From: Amoeboradix gromovi
Lineage: Eukaryota > Sanchytriomycota > Sanchytriomycetes > Sanchytriales > Sanchytriaceae
DNA: 21,330 nt
Direction of reading: 5' to 3'
Assembly: GCA_018985225.1 (NCBI GenBank)
Contig: JADGIF010000094.1
Location: 1-21,330, forward strand
Within the stretch, counting starts at the first letter, position 1; the number at the start of each line of letters is the position of its first letter. A program made the position numbers and the translations under genes. The notes beneath the pieces were generated by a model. The model made no database searches and was not told where the DNA came from. It worked only from the letters and a program-made list of their open reading frames with translations. Positions 1 to 8,110 of the stretch are shown here, in pieces.

Positions 1-137
1 CTAGTTTTATTTTGAAGAGGGGATTGAAAGTAATGAAAGAAAACTGGTATAATAGAAGATCTTTTATTAATGATAGCGTTTCCTCCGTATGGTGCACCTT
101 TAAAAACGAGTTAGTCTAGTTTTATATTTGGTGTCCC
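1..137 (+). repeat. Right-hand part of an inverted-repeat mobile element (partial copy)
   Basis: This stretch matches the right part of the complete element at 16076-16503. Both copies share, in order, a TTTTATTTT-AAGAGG block, an AATGAAAGAA block, a CTTTTATTAAT block, a TTTCCTCC-TATGG-GCACCT block, and the terminal TCTAGTTTT-ATATTTGGTGTCC. This copy has about 11 extra bases after AATGAAAGAA and a few small deletions. It ends at GTGTCCC around 137. Its left part lies outside the window, so no target duplication can be checked. Confidence 0.75.
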
Positions 138-151
138 ATTATGATAAATGA

Positions 152-319
152 AACAATATTTCTGAAAGGCTATTCAGTGTGCTTCGAGAAACACGTATTA
201 CTGTGCAAGGCAAAGAGCAATTAGCTTGGTTTGAATATGCTCAAGGTAAAAGGATCAAAACAGGATACCATGTATGCGCAAAGTATCAAAATATTAATTA
301 CGGTTACCGAATGATTTAA
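152..319 (+). other. Open frame of 55 codons without ATG, unrecognised
   Basis: Between a TGA at 149-151 and a TAA at 317-319 one frame stays open for 55 codons. It contains peptides such as LAWFEYAQGKRIKTGYH. It has no usable ATG and I recognise no family. It lies between an element end and a decayed Fanzor fragment, so it may be another broken coding piece or simply chance. Confidence 0.2.
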
Positions 320-399
320 ATCAACCATTTATTATTGTGCTTATATGTCTTACATCTATCGATAAATCTCTAAAGATTTTCGCAATAAATTTCAATACT

Positions 400-690
400 A
401 TATTCATTCCTTTCATATCTGAAAAATGGCTCCAAATAATCAGAGCCAGAATGCTACAAGTCTAAAGACATATAGCGATGTTATTTGCAGCCATTGACAT
501 TCAAAAATGGTGGAAAATGTTTAACGCATAAAAGGAAAAGACAATAGTAGGCCGTAATGAAGAATTTATTCGCCAAACGTGCTGAAGTTGTGGCACTCTG
601 ACGAAAACAAAGTTAGAGGCATAAATAACTACAAACCGTCATTTACAAGTTAATAGAGTCCCTAGGTCAGCAAGGAACAGCCTCAGGTTT
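400..690 (+). pseudogene. Decayed Fanzor/TnpB-like nuclease fragment, copy A (zinc ribbon and RuvC-III region)
   Basis: From about 493 to 690 one frame reads KEKTIVGRNEEFIRQTC, a TGA, then SCGTLTKTKLEA, a TAA, then ITTNRHLQVNRV and SARNS. This aligns with copy B (11720-12154, minus strand), which reads KTMVECNESFTSQTCTRCG and later CTNCHLKIDRDHMAARN. The first ribbon pair is C-stop-S-C. The second pair has lost a cysteine (TGT to CGT), and the catalytic DRD region has become NRV. Nucleotide similarity to copy B extends left to about 400, where AGCCAG-ATGCTA blocks match the SQML codons, with a one-base deletion near 500. The family is established as an RNA-guided nuclease related to TnpB. This copy is plainly dead. 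Confidence 0.7.
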
Positions 691-698
691 GTGGAAAC

Positions 699-800
699 AT
701 GGTCAAGCGCGGTAATTGACGGATATGCATTGTAAGCTCCTCCATAGATATTCTCGATTTTCCAACAAACCCGACCATTAATGAGGATATTTTGCTACGC
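699..800 (+). other. Possible 5' exon and small intron of Prp8
   Basis: The Prp8 frame stays open upstream of ATG 801 back to a TGA at 717-719. The codons from about 750 (ILDFPTNPTINEDILLR) resemble the stretch that precedes the conserved N-terminal helix in Prp8. No in-frame ATG lies between the stop and 801. Two splice models would join an upstream ATG in phase. The first uses ATG 699 with a 36-nt intron 712-747 (GTAATT to CATAG). The second uses ATG 725 with a 16-nt intron 732-747 (GTAAG to CATAG). Neither can be chosen from sequence alone, and translation may simply begin at 801. Confidence 0.3.
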
Positions 801-3800
801 ATGGAGAAGAAACGAAAGAACTGTCATGCTGTTCTAAGTGCCAAGTTTAGTAAAAAGCAACACACGCAATCTCAGTTGTACGAACTACCAGTAGAACATG
901 CTCGTAAAATAATTAAAGACAGAGCGGACATGAAGGATAAGAAGTTCGCCAGTGAACAAACCGCTTATCTGCAAGCACTCAAGTATATGCCTCATGCTAT
1001 AATGAAGCTATGGGAGACTATTCCCATGCCATGGGAGAACCAAAAGCAAGTAAAAGCTATATACCACGTGAATGGTGCCTTGACAATGGTTAATGAAATA
1101 CATAAAGTAGCTCCACCAGTTTTCATGGCACAGTGGGGTTGTATGTGGGTTGCTATGAGACGTGAAAAAAGAGACAGAAAGCATTTTAAGCGTATCAGAT
1201 TCCCTTGCTTTGATGATGAAGAGCCAATTGTAAATTTTAGTGAAAACATCATGGACGTTGATCCCTTAGAAGCTGTTCAATTAGACTTGGATGATCAGGA
1301 AGATGAATCTGTCATAGACTGGATTTATGAGCCAGATTGTCCCATGACTAGTGGAAATCACTATCGATTTGACGCCAATACTTTAAGCACTTTGTATCGA
1401 TTAGCATCTCCATTAACCACGGATATATATGACTTGAACTATTATTATCTATTTAATGACAAATCTTTTCTCACTAGTAAAGCTTTAAATGTTTCTGTCC
1501 CGAGTGGTCCCAAATTTGAACCATTGTATCCAGATTTATTAAAAGAGGCAATTAATGAAGACTGGAACGAGTTTAATGACTTGAAGCGCGTCCTAATACG
1601 ACACCCTATCCGTGAGGAATATAAAATTGCGTTTCCACACTTATACAACCAGATTCCCAAAAGTGTTGAAGTCGATGTGTACCATTACCCAGTGAATTTA
1701 TTTAATAATGAAGCAATTGAAGACGGATTTGTATTTGACAACAGCTTTAACCCTATCAATACTCGTGATTTGCGAGATCCCTGGGACGAGGATATACTTT
1801 TAAATGAGTTTGATGATTTTTCTGATAATGAAATTGAATGGGATACATATCCTTTCCTAAGCGAATATGAGTTATACTCTGATAATACTAACAATGGACT
1901 CTCACTTTACCATGCGCCATGGCCATTCACATGCAGAGGTAACTTGTCAAGACCACAAGATGTTCCTGTGATAAAGAACTGGTATTTGCAGCGGTGTCCG
2001 CCTAATCAACAAGTTAAGACACGTGTATCGTATCAAAAGCTTCTAAAAAACCATGTCAAGAATCAGCTAAAGCGCAAAACTATTCTTCATAACAAAAAGC
2101 AAATCAAAGCGCATGTACTTCGAAACACAAAGTACTTTCAGCAAACCAGAATGGATTGGATAGAAGCAGGCACCCAGCTGTTGCAGCAGGGCCACAATAT
2201 GCTGAACATATTGATAGAGCGAAAAGAGTTGCAATACCTAAATTTAGATTACAACTTCAATTTAAAGCCAATAAAAGCTATGTCAACGAAAGAACGAAAG
2301 AGAAGTAGGTTTGGAAATGCTTTTCATTTAATTAGAGAAATGCTTAAACTCACAAAACTAATTGTTGACGCTCATATTCAATTTAGATTGGGTAACTGTG
2401 ACGCATATCAGCTTGCGGATGGTATTCAATATATATTCAGCCATGTTGGTCATTTAACGGGTATTTACAGGTACAAATATAAGATAATGAAGCAGATAAG
2501 GCTTTGTAAAGATTTAAAGCATCTGATCTACCACAGGTTCAATAATGGACCTGTAGGAAAAGGACCTGGATGCGGATTTTGGCTACCTATGTGGAGAGTC
2601 TGGATTAATTTCAGCAGGGGCATTACACCTCTGTTGGAAAGATGGCTGGGTAATATCTTAAGTAGACATTTTGAAGGCAGACAGAACAATAAAGGTGCGC
2701 TTACCGTTAGCAAACAACGAATAGAGGCGCAGTATGACTTGGAATTAAGGGCGTCAGTATTGAATGATCTGGTTGATATGATGCCACATGGCGTTAAACA
2801 AAAGAAAACTAAAATCATATTACAGCATTTGTCTGAGGCATGGAGGTGTTACAAAGCTGACATAGTATGGGATGTCAAAGGTATGCCTGTCCCTATAACC
2901 AATGTAATCAATAAGTACATCAAACTTAAGGCGGAATGGTGGATATCAACTACTGAGCAAGTTAGGAATAGAATAGCAAAAGGTGCAACTTGCGATAAAA
3001 CTGTTGTGGTAAAAAATCTCGGCAGGCTTACCAGATTATATTTAAAACAGGAGAATAAGAGGCAAACACAATACTTGCAAAACGGTCCTTATATGACAGT
3101 GAATGAAGGTATTAAATGTTATGAATGTATGGTAGACTGGCTGGATGCTACCAAGTTTAACCCAATACCATTTCCGCCTCTTAATTACAAGCACGATTCA
3201 AAATTGCTGGTTCTCGGTTTAGAAAAGCTGAGAGAGGCTTATAACGTCAAAAGTAGATTAAATCAGCAACAGAGGGAAGAGGTTGCATTAATCGAAGATG
3301 CCTACGATAATCCCAATGATGCTTTAACTAGAATCAAGAGATTGTTGTTGACTCAAAGAACGTTCAAATCAGTGGGAATTGAATTTTTAGATCTTTACTC
3401 TTCTATCACGCCCATGTATGATGTGGATCCACTAGAAAAGATAACAGATGTATGGCTGGATCAGTATTTATGGTATGAAGCGGATAAAAGGCAACTATTT
3501 CCAAACTTCATCAAGCCAAATGACAACGAACCACAGCCTATGCTAGTTTATAAATATTGCCAGATATTTAACGAAATTGAAGCCAACAACAACGTGGTGG
3601 TATTAAACTCCAAATTGCACAATTTTTACGAGAATATGGACTTGTCCCTTTTAAACAAGTTGTTGAGATTGATAATGGATCCTAATCTAGCTGACTATAT
3701 AACTAGTAAGAATAATATTGAGTTGTGCTACAAAGACATGTCTGTTACTAATCATGTTGGTGTAATCAGAGGACTACAGTTTAGCAGCTTTGTTGTACAG

Positions 3801-6800
3801 TACTATGGACTAATGCTTGACTTGTTGCTAGTTGGTCCTAGTAGAGCATTGGAGCTTAGGAATATGGATATCGACATGAGTAATAACAATCACCCAATTA
3901 TGCACTATATGCGTTTTATTGACCAGGTTTATGTTGTATTCAATTTGAACAGTGTTCAAACAAATGAGCTTCTAGAAAATGGTATGCTCAAATATCCTGT
4001 GAACCACCCTGATTACAACACCTACAGTAACATAAAATCATTCGGCAAACAGGACAGAATGAGATTGTTGCAAAAGGACGTTATGTTAGGGAAGTGTTGC
4101 TATTTCATGCTAAACAGCAGACTACCTGTTAGTATATGTACTATGCAATGGTCCGACACCTTTCCTTGTGTTTATAGTAGAGACAATCCTAATATTCTAT
4201 TTAACATGTGTGGATTTGACGTGCGCATACACTTCAACAGTACAGCAGACAGCAACAGCTCTAGTGATTCTAGTACGTGGCCAATTACTCGAGATTCCAT
4301 TATTATCGGACATGCAATATTAAAAGTTAGTGAGTCATCAATTAAACAGTTTTCTAATAGAATGCGACAGATATTAATGAGCAGCGGTGGCACTACTTTT
4401 CTTAAAGTTGTACAGAAATGGAACACTGCGTTGTTAGCATTGATTGTATATTATAGGGAAGCAATACTCAACACCCCGGAATTGTTGGACTTGTTGATAA
4501 AAAGCGAGAACAGGGTGCAGAATAGAATCAAAATGGGACTCAATAGCAAGATGCCTAACAGATTTCCACCAGTTGTATTCTATACCCCAAAGGAACTAGG
4601 TGGTTTGGGTATGCTGAGTATTGGTCATATTTTGATCCCTAGTAGTGATTTAAGAGGAGCTTCTACTGCTGCTACTCACTTTAGGCAAGGACTCTCCAAT
4701 TCTGTCATTCCTAATATATTCCGATATATCACGCCTTGGTATAATGAGATTACGGATTCTACTCGCGTTTGGACAGAGTACGCTGTCAAAAGACAAGATG
4801 CCAAACTCCAGAATAGAAGAATAACTTTGGATGAGCTGCAAGACTTGTTTAATAGAGGTATTCCTCGTATCAACACTTTGTTCCAAAAAGACAGACACGT
4901 TCTTGGCTATGATCGTGGCTATAGAATTAGATTGCTATTCAAACAGTACAGTATATTGCGTGTCAATCCTTTCAACTGGACGGATACTAAGCATGATGGC
5001 AAGTTATGGAATATACTGAACTATAGAACTGACATGATTGAAGCATTGGGTGGGGTTCAGGTGATTTTAGAGCATACTTTGTACAAGGCCACCAGATTTA
5101 CAAACTACGAGGGTCTTTTTTGGGAGAAGTCTTCAGGATTTGAAGAATCCATGAAGGGCAAGAAATTAACAAATGCTCAACGAAGTGGTTTAAATCAAAT
5201 CCCTAACAGAAGATTCACGTTATGGTGGAGTCCTACTATCAACAGATCGCAAGTGTACATTGGATATTTAGTGCAGTTAGATTTGACGGGTATTCATATG
5301 ACGGGCAAAATACCGAATTTAAAGATTAGCTACATTCAGATATTTAGAGGGCATCTGTGGCAAAAGATTCATGAGTCCCTTGTGATGGATATATGCCAGG
5401 TACTCGACATGGAAATGGAATCGCTGGACATTGCTACAGTTACAAAGGAGACTTTGCATCCTCGCAAGTCGTATAAAATGAACAGCAGCTGTGCTGATAT
5501 ATCTATGACCAGCAACTATGAGTTCAATTGTACCGCGCCATGTTATATTACAGACTCAACCCCTTCAATTTCTAATATCAAGTCAAAGGTACTATGGGTT
5601 GATGTTCAACTTAGATGGGGTGACTATGATATGAGTGATATCAATAGATATTGTAGAACAAAGTATCTGGACTACTCTACTGATAACATGAGTATATACC
5701 CCAGTAATACTGGTTTGATGGTTTGCATTGACTTGTGTTATAACACATGGTCTGTTTATGGTAACTGGATACCTGGAATGCAGGTACTGATGAATACAGC
5801 CATGCAAACTATCATCAAGCATAATCCTGCGCTATTTGTGCTCCAGGAGCGAATACGTAAAGCTCTGCAGCTATACAATACAACTAGTACTGATGACTTG
5901 CTAAATGCTCAAAATTATACTGATTTGTTCAATAACAAAACATGGTTTTTGGACGATACAAATGTCTATCGTGTTAACATTCATAAATCTAGTAACGGTT
6001 CAATGACTACAAAGCCAATTAACGGTGCATTGGCCATTATCAATCCAATAAATGGTCAGCTTTATCTGGGCATATTTCATTCTAGTACCTGGCATAATCA
6101 GCCTCGTGTAGGTCAATTAAGCAAGTGGAAGGTTGCAGAGTGTGTGTCTGCATTAATCAAGTCATTGCCAATAAAAGACCAACCTCAGCAGTTAATAGTC
6201 ACAAGAAAGGGAATGCTGGACGCATTGGAAGTACATTTATTAGATTTTCCAAACATCACAATTAAAGGCACCCTGCTACAGCTGCCATTTCATTCGTTCA
6301 CCAAGCTAAGTATATTGAATGACACGATAATGAACGCAAGCAAGGATCAGCTGCTTCTGTTCAACACGTATGATGACTGGATGACTACAATGAGTCCATA
6401 TACATGCTTCAGCAGATTAATACTGATATTGCGCGCAATGCATGTGAATACCACACAAACTATAAGTATATTGAATACAGCAACAGATAATACAACAAAG
6501 ACACTCGCCAACTCATTGTTTCCTTTGCATTCTACTGACGAATGGATAGAATTGGAAGTAAAGCTAAAGGAGCTAATAATAGAGGACTATGGTCTAAAGA
6601 ATGCTATAAACACCAAAGCACTGACTCAGACAGAAATAAGAGATATAATTCTAGGAAGCACAGTCATAAATCCTAGTATTCAACGGCAGGAAATGGTAAG
6701 CAATGCGGATACACAAGTACAGGCACTCGCAGTTAAAACATTTAATGTGCATGGCGAGGAGATGATTGCAGTAACTACAAGCAAGTATGAACAGGAGCAG

Positions 6801-7421
6801 TTTAACAGTAAAGCAGATTGGAGGAGCAGGATGAATGCCAGCATCGGGTTGATTAAGAGAAGTGAGTATTGTATAGTGACACCGCTAGATGAGCAGAAAG
6901 ATGGGCAAAAGCTGTCTATTCCACGTAAATTAGTGCAGCAGTTTATAAGGATATCAGATATAAAGACAAGAATAATAGGATTGATGTATGGGGAGAGTAA
7001 CGTAGAGTTCATTGTCATGGTACCGCAATACGGGAACAACAAGCATTTAGAATTGAGCATCACAAGCTTAGAGATGAGTAAACCTTTTATTGGTATAATA
7101 ACAACGATATTCAATGAACCAATGGATGTGAAAGAACAGATTGCAGAAATAACAGGATCACAGGATTACAAAGTGGTAGAAATCAAGTATATACAAGGAG
7201 GGATAGAGTTGTCAAGCAAGAGCGAAATAGAGCTGAACGATTTAGATGGATATTATATGGTGCCAATGGATAGCATCTGGCATTACAACTTCAATGGGAG
7301 CATGCATAGAAAAGAACACAAGTATGGATTAAAGATTGATGTGCCGATGGGATTTTATGACGGAAACCATAGAAGGATACACTTCAGTGGATTTGATAAG
7401 ATGGAGACAGTAGAGGACTAA
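801..7421 (+). CDS. PRP8: Pre-mRNA-splicing factor Prp8 (U5 snRNP core protein)
   Basis: Prp8 is the central scaffold of the spliceosome and cradles the U2/U6/U5 RNA active site. The whole family architecture is visible in one uninterrupted frame of 2,206 codons from ATG 801. In order it shows: the N-terminal block with MRREKRDRKHFKRIRFP (about 1160-1210); the GPVGKGPGCGFW and RGITPLLERWLGN blocks (2550-2660); the reverse-transcriptase-like region with RGLQFSSFVVQYYGL and later FYTPKELGGLGMLS (3760-4620); RGIPRINTLFQKDRH (4855-4900); the endonuclease-like block NRRFTLWWSPTINRSQ (5205-5250); the RNase H-like domain with NMSIYPSNTGL and DDTNVYRV (5690-5970); and a C-terminal Jab1/MPN domain from about 6800. 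Human and yeast proteins are about 2,335 and 2,413 residues. The shortfall lies at the N-terminus and in the MPN domain. ATG 801 is the first ATG in the frame, but an upstream exon is possible. The gene ends in tandem TAA codons. Confidence 0.97.
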   Translation: MEKKRKNCHAVLSAKFSKKQHTQSQLYELPVEHARKIIKDRADMKDKKFASEQTAYLQALKYMPHAIMKLWETIPMPWENQKQVKAIYHVNGALTMVNEIHKVAPPVFMAQWGCMWVAMRREKRDRKHFKRIRFPCFDDEEPIVNFSENIMDVDPLEAVQLDLDDQEDESVIDWIYEPDCPMTSGNHYRFDANTLSTLYRLASPLTTDIYDLNYYYLFNDKSFLTSKALNVSVPSGPKFEPLYPDLLKEAINEDWNEFNDLKRVLIRHPIREEYKIAFPHLYNQIPKSVEVDVYHYPVNLFNNEAIEDGFVFDNSFNPINTRDLRDPWDEDILLNEFDDFSDNEIEWDTYPFLSEYELYSDNTNNGLSLYHAPWPFTCRGNLSRPQDVPVIKNWYLQRCPPNQQVKTRVSYQKLLKNHVKNQLKRKTILHNKKQIKAHVLRNTKYFQQTRMDWIEAGTQLLQQGHNMLNILIERKELQYLNLDYNFNLKPIKAMSTKERKRSRFGNAFHLIREMLKLTKLIVDAHIQFRLGNCDAYQLADGIQYIFSHVGHLTGIYRYKYKIMKQIRLCKDLKHLIYHRFNNGPVGKGPGCGFWLPMWRVWINFSRGITPLLERWLGNILSRHFEGRQNNKGALTVSKQRIEAQYDLELRASVLNDLVDMMPHGVKQKKTKIILQHLSEAWRCYKADIVWDVKGMPVPITNVINKYIKLKAEWWISTTEQVRNRIAKGATCDKTVVVKNLGRLTRLYLKQENKRQTQYLQNGPYMTVNEGIKCYECMVDWLDATKFNPIPFPPLNYKHDSKLLVLGLEKLREAYNVKSRLNQQQREEVALIEDAYDNPNDALTRIKRLLLTQRTFKSVGIEFLDLYSSITPMYDVDPLEKITDVWLDQYLWYEADKRQLFPNFIKPNDNEPQPMLVYKYCQIFNEIEANNNVVVLNSKLHNFYENMDLSLLNKLLRLIMDPNLADYITSKNNIELCYKDMSVTNHVGVIRGLQFSSFVVQYYGLMLDLLLVGPSRALELRNMDIDMSNNNHPIMHYMRFIDQVYVVFNLNSVQTNELLENGMLKYPVNHPDYNTYSNIKSFGKQDRMRLLQKDVMLGKCCYFMLNSRLPVSICTMQWSDTFPCVYSRDNPNILFNMCGFDVRIHFNSTADSNSSSDSSTWPITRDSIIIGHAILKVSESSIKQFSNRMRQILMSSGGTTFLKVVQKWNTALLALIVYYREAILNTPELLDLLIKSENRVQNRIKMGLNSKMPNRFPPVVFYTPKELGGLGMLSIGHILIPSSDLRGASTAATHFRQGLSNSVIPNIFRYITPWYNEITDSTRVWTEYAVKRQDAKLQNRRITLDELQDLFNRGIPRINTLFQKDRHVLGYDRGYRIRLLFKQYSILRVNPFNWTDTKHDGKLWNILNYRTDMIEALGGVQVILEHTLYKATRFTNYEGLFWEKSSGFEESMKGKKLTNAQRSGLNQIPNRRFTLWWSPTINRSQVYIGYLVQLDLTGIHMTGKIPNLKISYIQIFRGHLWQKIHESLVMDICQVLDMEMESLDIATVTKETLHPRKSYKMNSSCADISMTSNYEFNCTAPCYITDSTPSISNIKSKVLWVDVQLRWGDYDMSDINRYCRTKYLDYSTDNMSIYPSNTGLMVCIDLCYNTWSVYGNWIPGMQVLMNTAMQTIIKHNPALFVLQERIRKALQLYNTTSTDDLLNAQNYTDLFNNKTWFLDDTNVYRVNIHKSSNGSMTTKPINGALAIINPINGQLYLGIFHSSTWHNQPRVGQLSKWKVAECVSALIKSLPIKDQPQQLIVTRKGMLDALEVHLLDFPNITIKGTLLQLPFHSFTKLSILNDTIMNASKDQLLLFNTYDDWMTTMSPYTCFSRLILILRAMHVNTTQTISILNTATDNTTKTLANSLFPLHSTDEWIELEVKLKELIIEDYGLKNAINTKALTQTEIRDIILGSTVINPSIQRQEMVSNADTQVQALAVKTFNVHGEEMIAVTTSKYEQEQFNSKADWRSRMNASIGLIKRSEYCIVTPLDEQKDGQKLSIPRKLVQQFIRISDIKTRIIGLMYGESNVEFIVMVPQYGNNKHLELSITSLEMSKPFIGIITTIFNEPMDVKEQIAEITGSQDYKVVEIKYIQGGIELSSKSEIELNDLDGYYMVPMDSIWHYNFNGSMHRKEHKYGLKIDVPMGFYDGNHRRIHFSGFDKMETVED

Positions 7422-7714
7422 TAAATTTCAACTTGAAGATTTTTACCTGATTTGAATTCTTACGATCTATAGCATCCAAAAGGGCAGCCTGAGGATAGGC
7501 AGTTCTCCTGTTCTAAATTCTAATGAAATCAATTAAATTTGTTTACCAATGACGCGATTAGAATAAATTAAAAAGAACCAAAATTTGGTTGTTTTATTGG
7601 CTTCACCTCGCAACCCCTGGAATGCAATAAAAATAGCACCAATCAATTGCAACGGATGATGAACATCAATTTAGGATAATCTGTTTATAAGAAAATGCAA
7701 GACACCAGACACTA
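7422..7714. other. Spacer between Prp8 and the cyclin-box gene
   Basis: This 293-bp spacer must hold the Prp8 3' end and the cyclin-gene promoter. It contains a small palindrome (AACCAAAATTTGGTT near 7577) and several AATAAA-like tracts. No tRNA, snRNA or open frame was convincing. Confidence 0.5.
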
Positions 7715-8083
7715 ATGCTCAAGATACTGCTGTTGACACCAAAGGAATCATACATTGTAAGAAAGATGGTAGTTATATTCAAAATACCAAAATATACCAT
7801 GGGGTACGCATTATGCTATTATCAAGACATAGGCATTAGTAGTTTTAAAATGTTTGTATTATGTCTGCTGATTGCGCATAAATTTATGGAGGATTATAAA
7901 ATAAGATCATCCACTTGGTCTAAATATACAAATATTGATAAATATTGGCTGATTGCGAATGAGATAATAGTATTGCAGTTCTTTGATTACCAAATGAATA
8001 TGCCGCAAGAGCGTGTTATAGCCGCTGTGTTGAATTGTATAAACGAGTTCTATCCTGTACACAAGTATGAAAACAGTAAATAA
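7715..8083 (+). CDS. Small cyclin-box protein
   Basis: This 122-residue protein resembles the N-terminal cyclin fold and little else. Residues 47-95 follow the cyclin-box pattern: CLLIAHKFMED, then a TWSKYTNI segment, then ANEIIVLQFFDYQMNM. K56 and E83 sit where cyclins carry the conserved Lys and Glu that contact the kinase. Upstream helices (residues 1-40) could form the first two helices of the box. Cyclins activate cyclin-dependent kinases, and short Pho80/PCL-type cyclins in fungi look similar, but the partner and subtype cannot be told here. The gene lies 293 bp after Prp8 and converges on the channel gene, with 27 bp between the two stops. The frame is open upstream of the ATG only to 7691, so a missing 5' exon is possible but not shown. 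Confidence 0.6.
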   Translation: MLKILLLTPKESYIVRKMVVIFKIPKYTMGYALCYYQDIGISSFKMFVLCLLIAHKFMEDYKIRSSTWSKYTNIDKYWLIANEIIVLQFFDYQMNMPQERVIAAVLNCINEFYPVHKYENSK

Positions 8084-8110
8084 TTTAAGATGAAAATTGG
8101 CATTATTTAT

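Noticed and set aside
7480-7530. Small hairpin (GCCT-AGGC) after Prp8 as an RNA gene or tRNA remnant
   Set aside because: The stem is only 4 bp, and no tRNA A or B box or snRNA signature accompanies it.
7657-7700. C/D-box snoRNA suggested by an ATGATGA sequence
   Set aside because: No D box (CTGA) follows at a suitable distance and no terminal stem is present.
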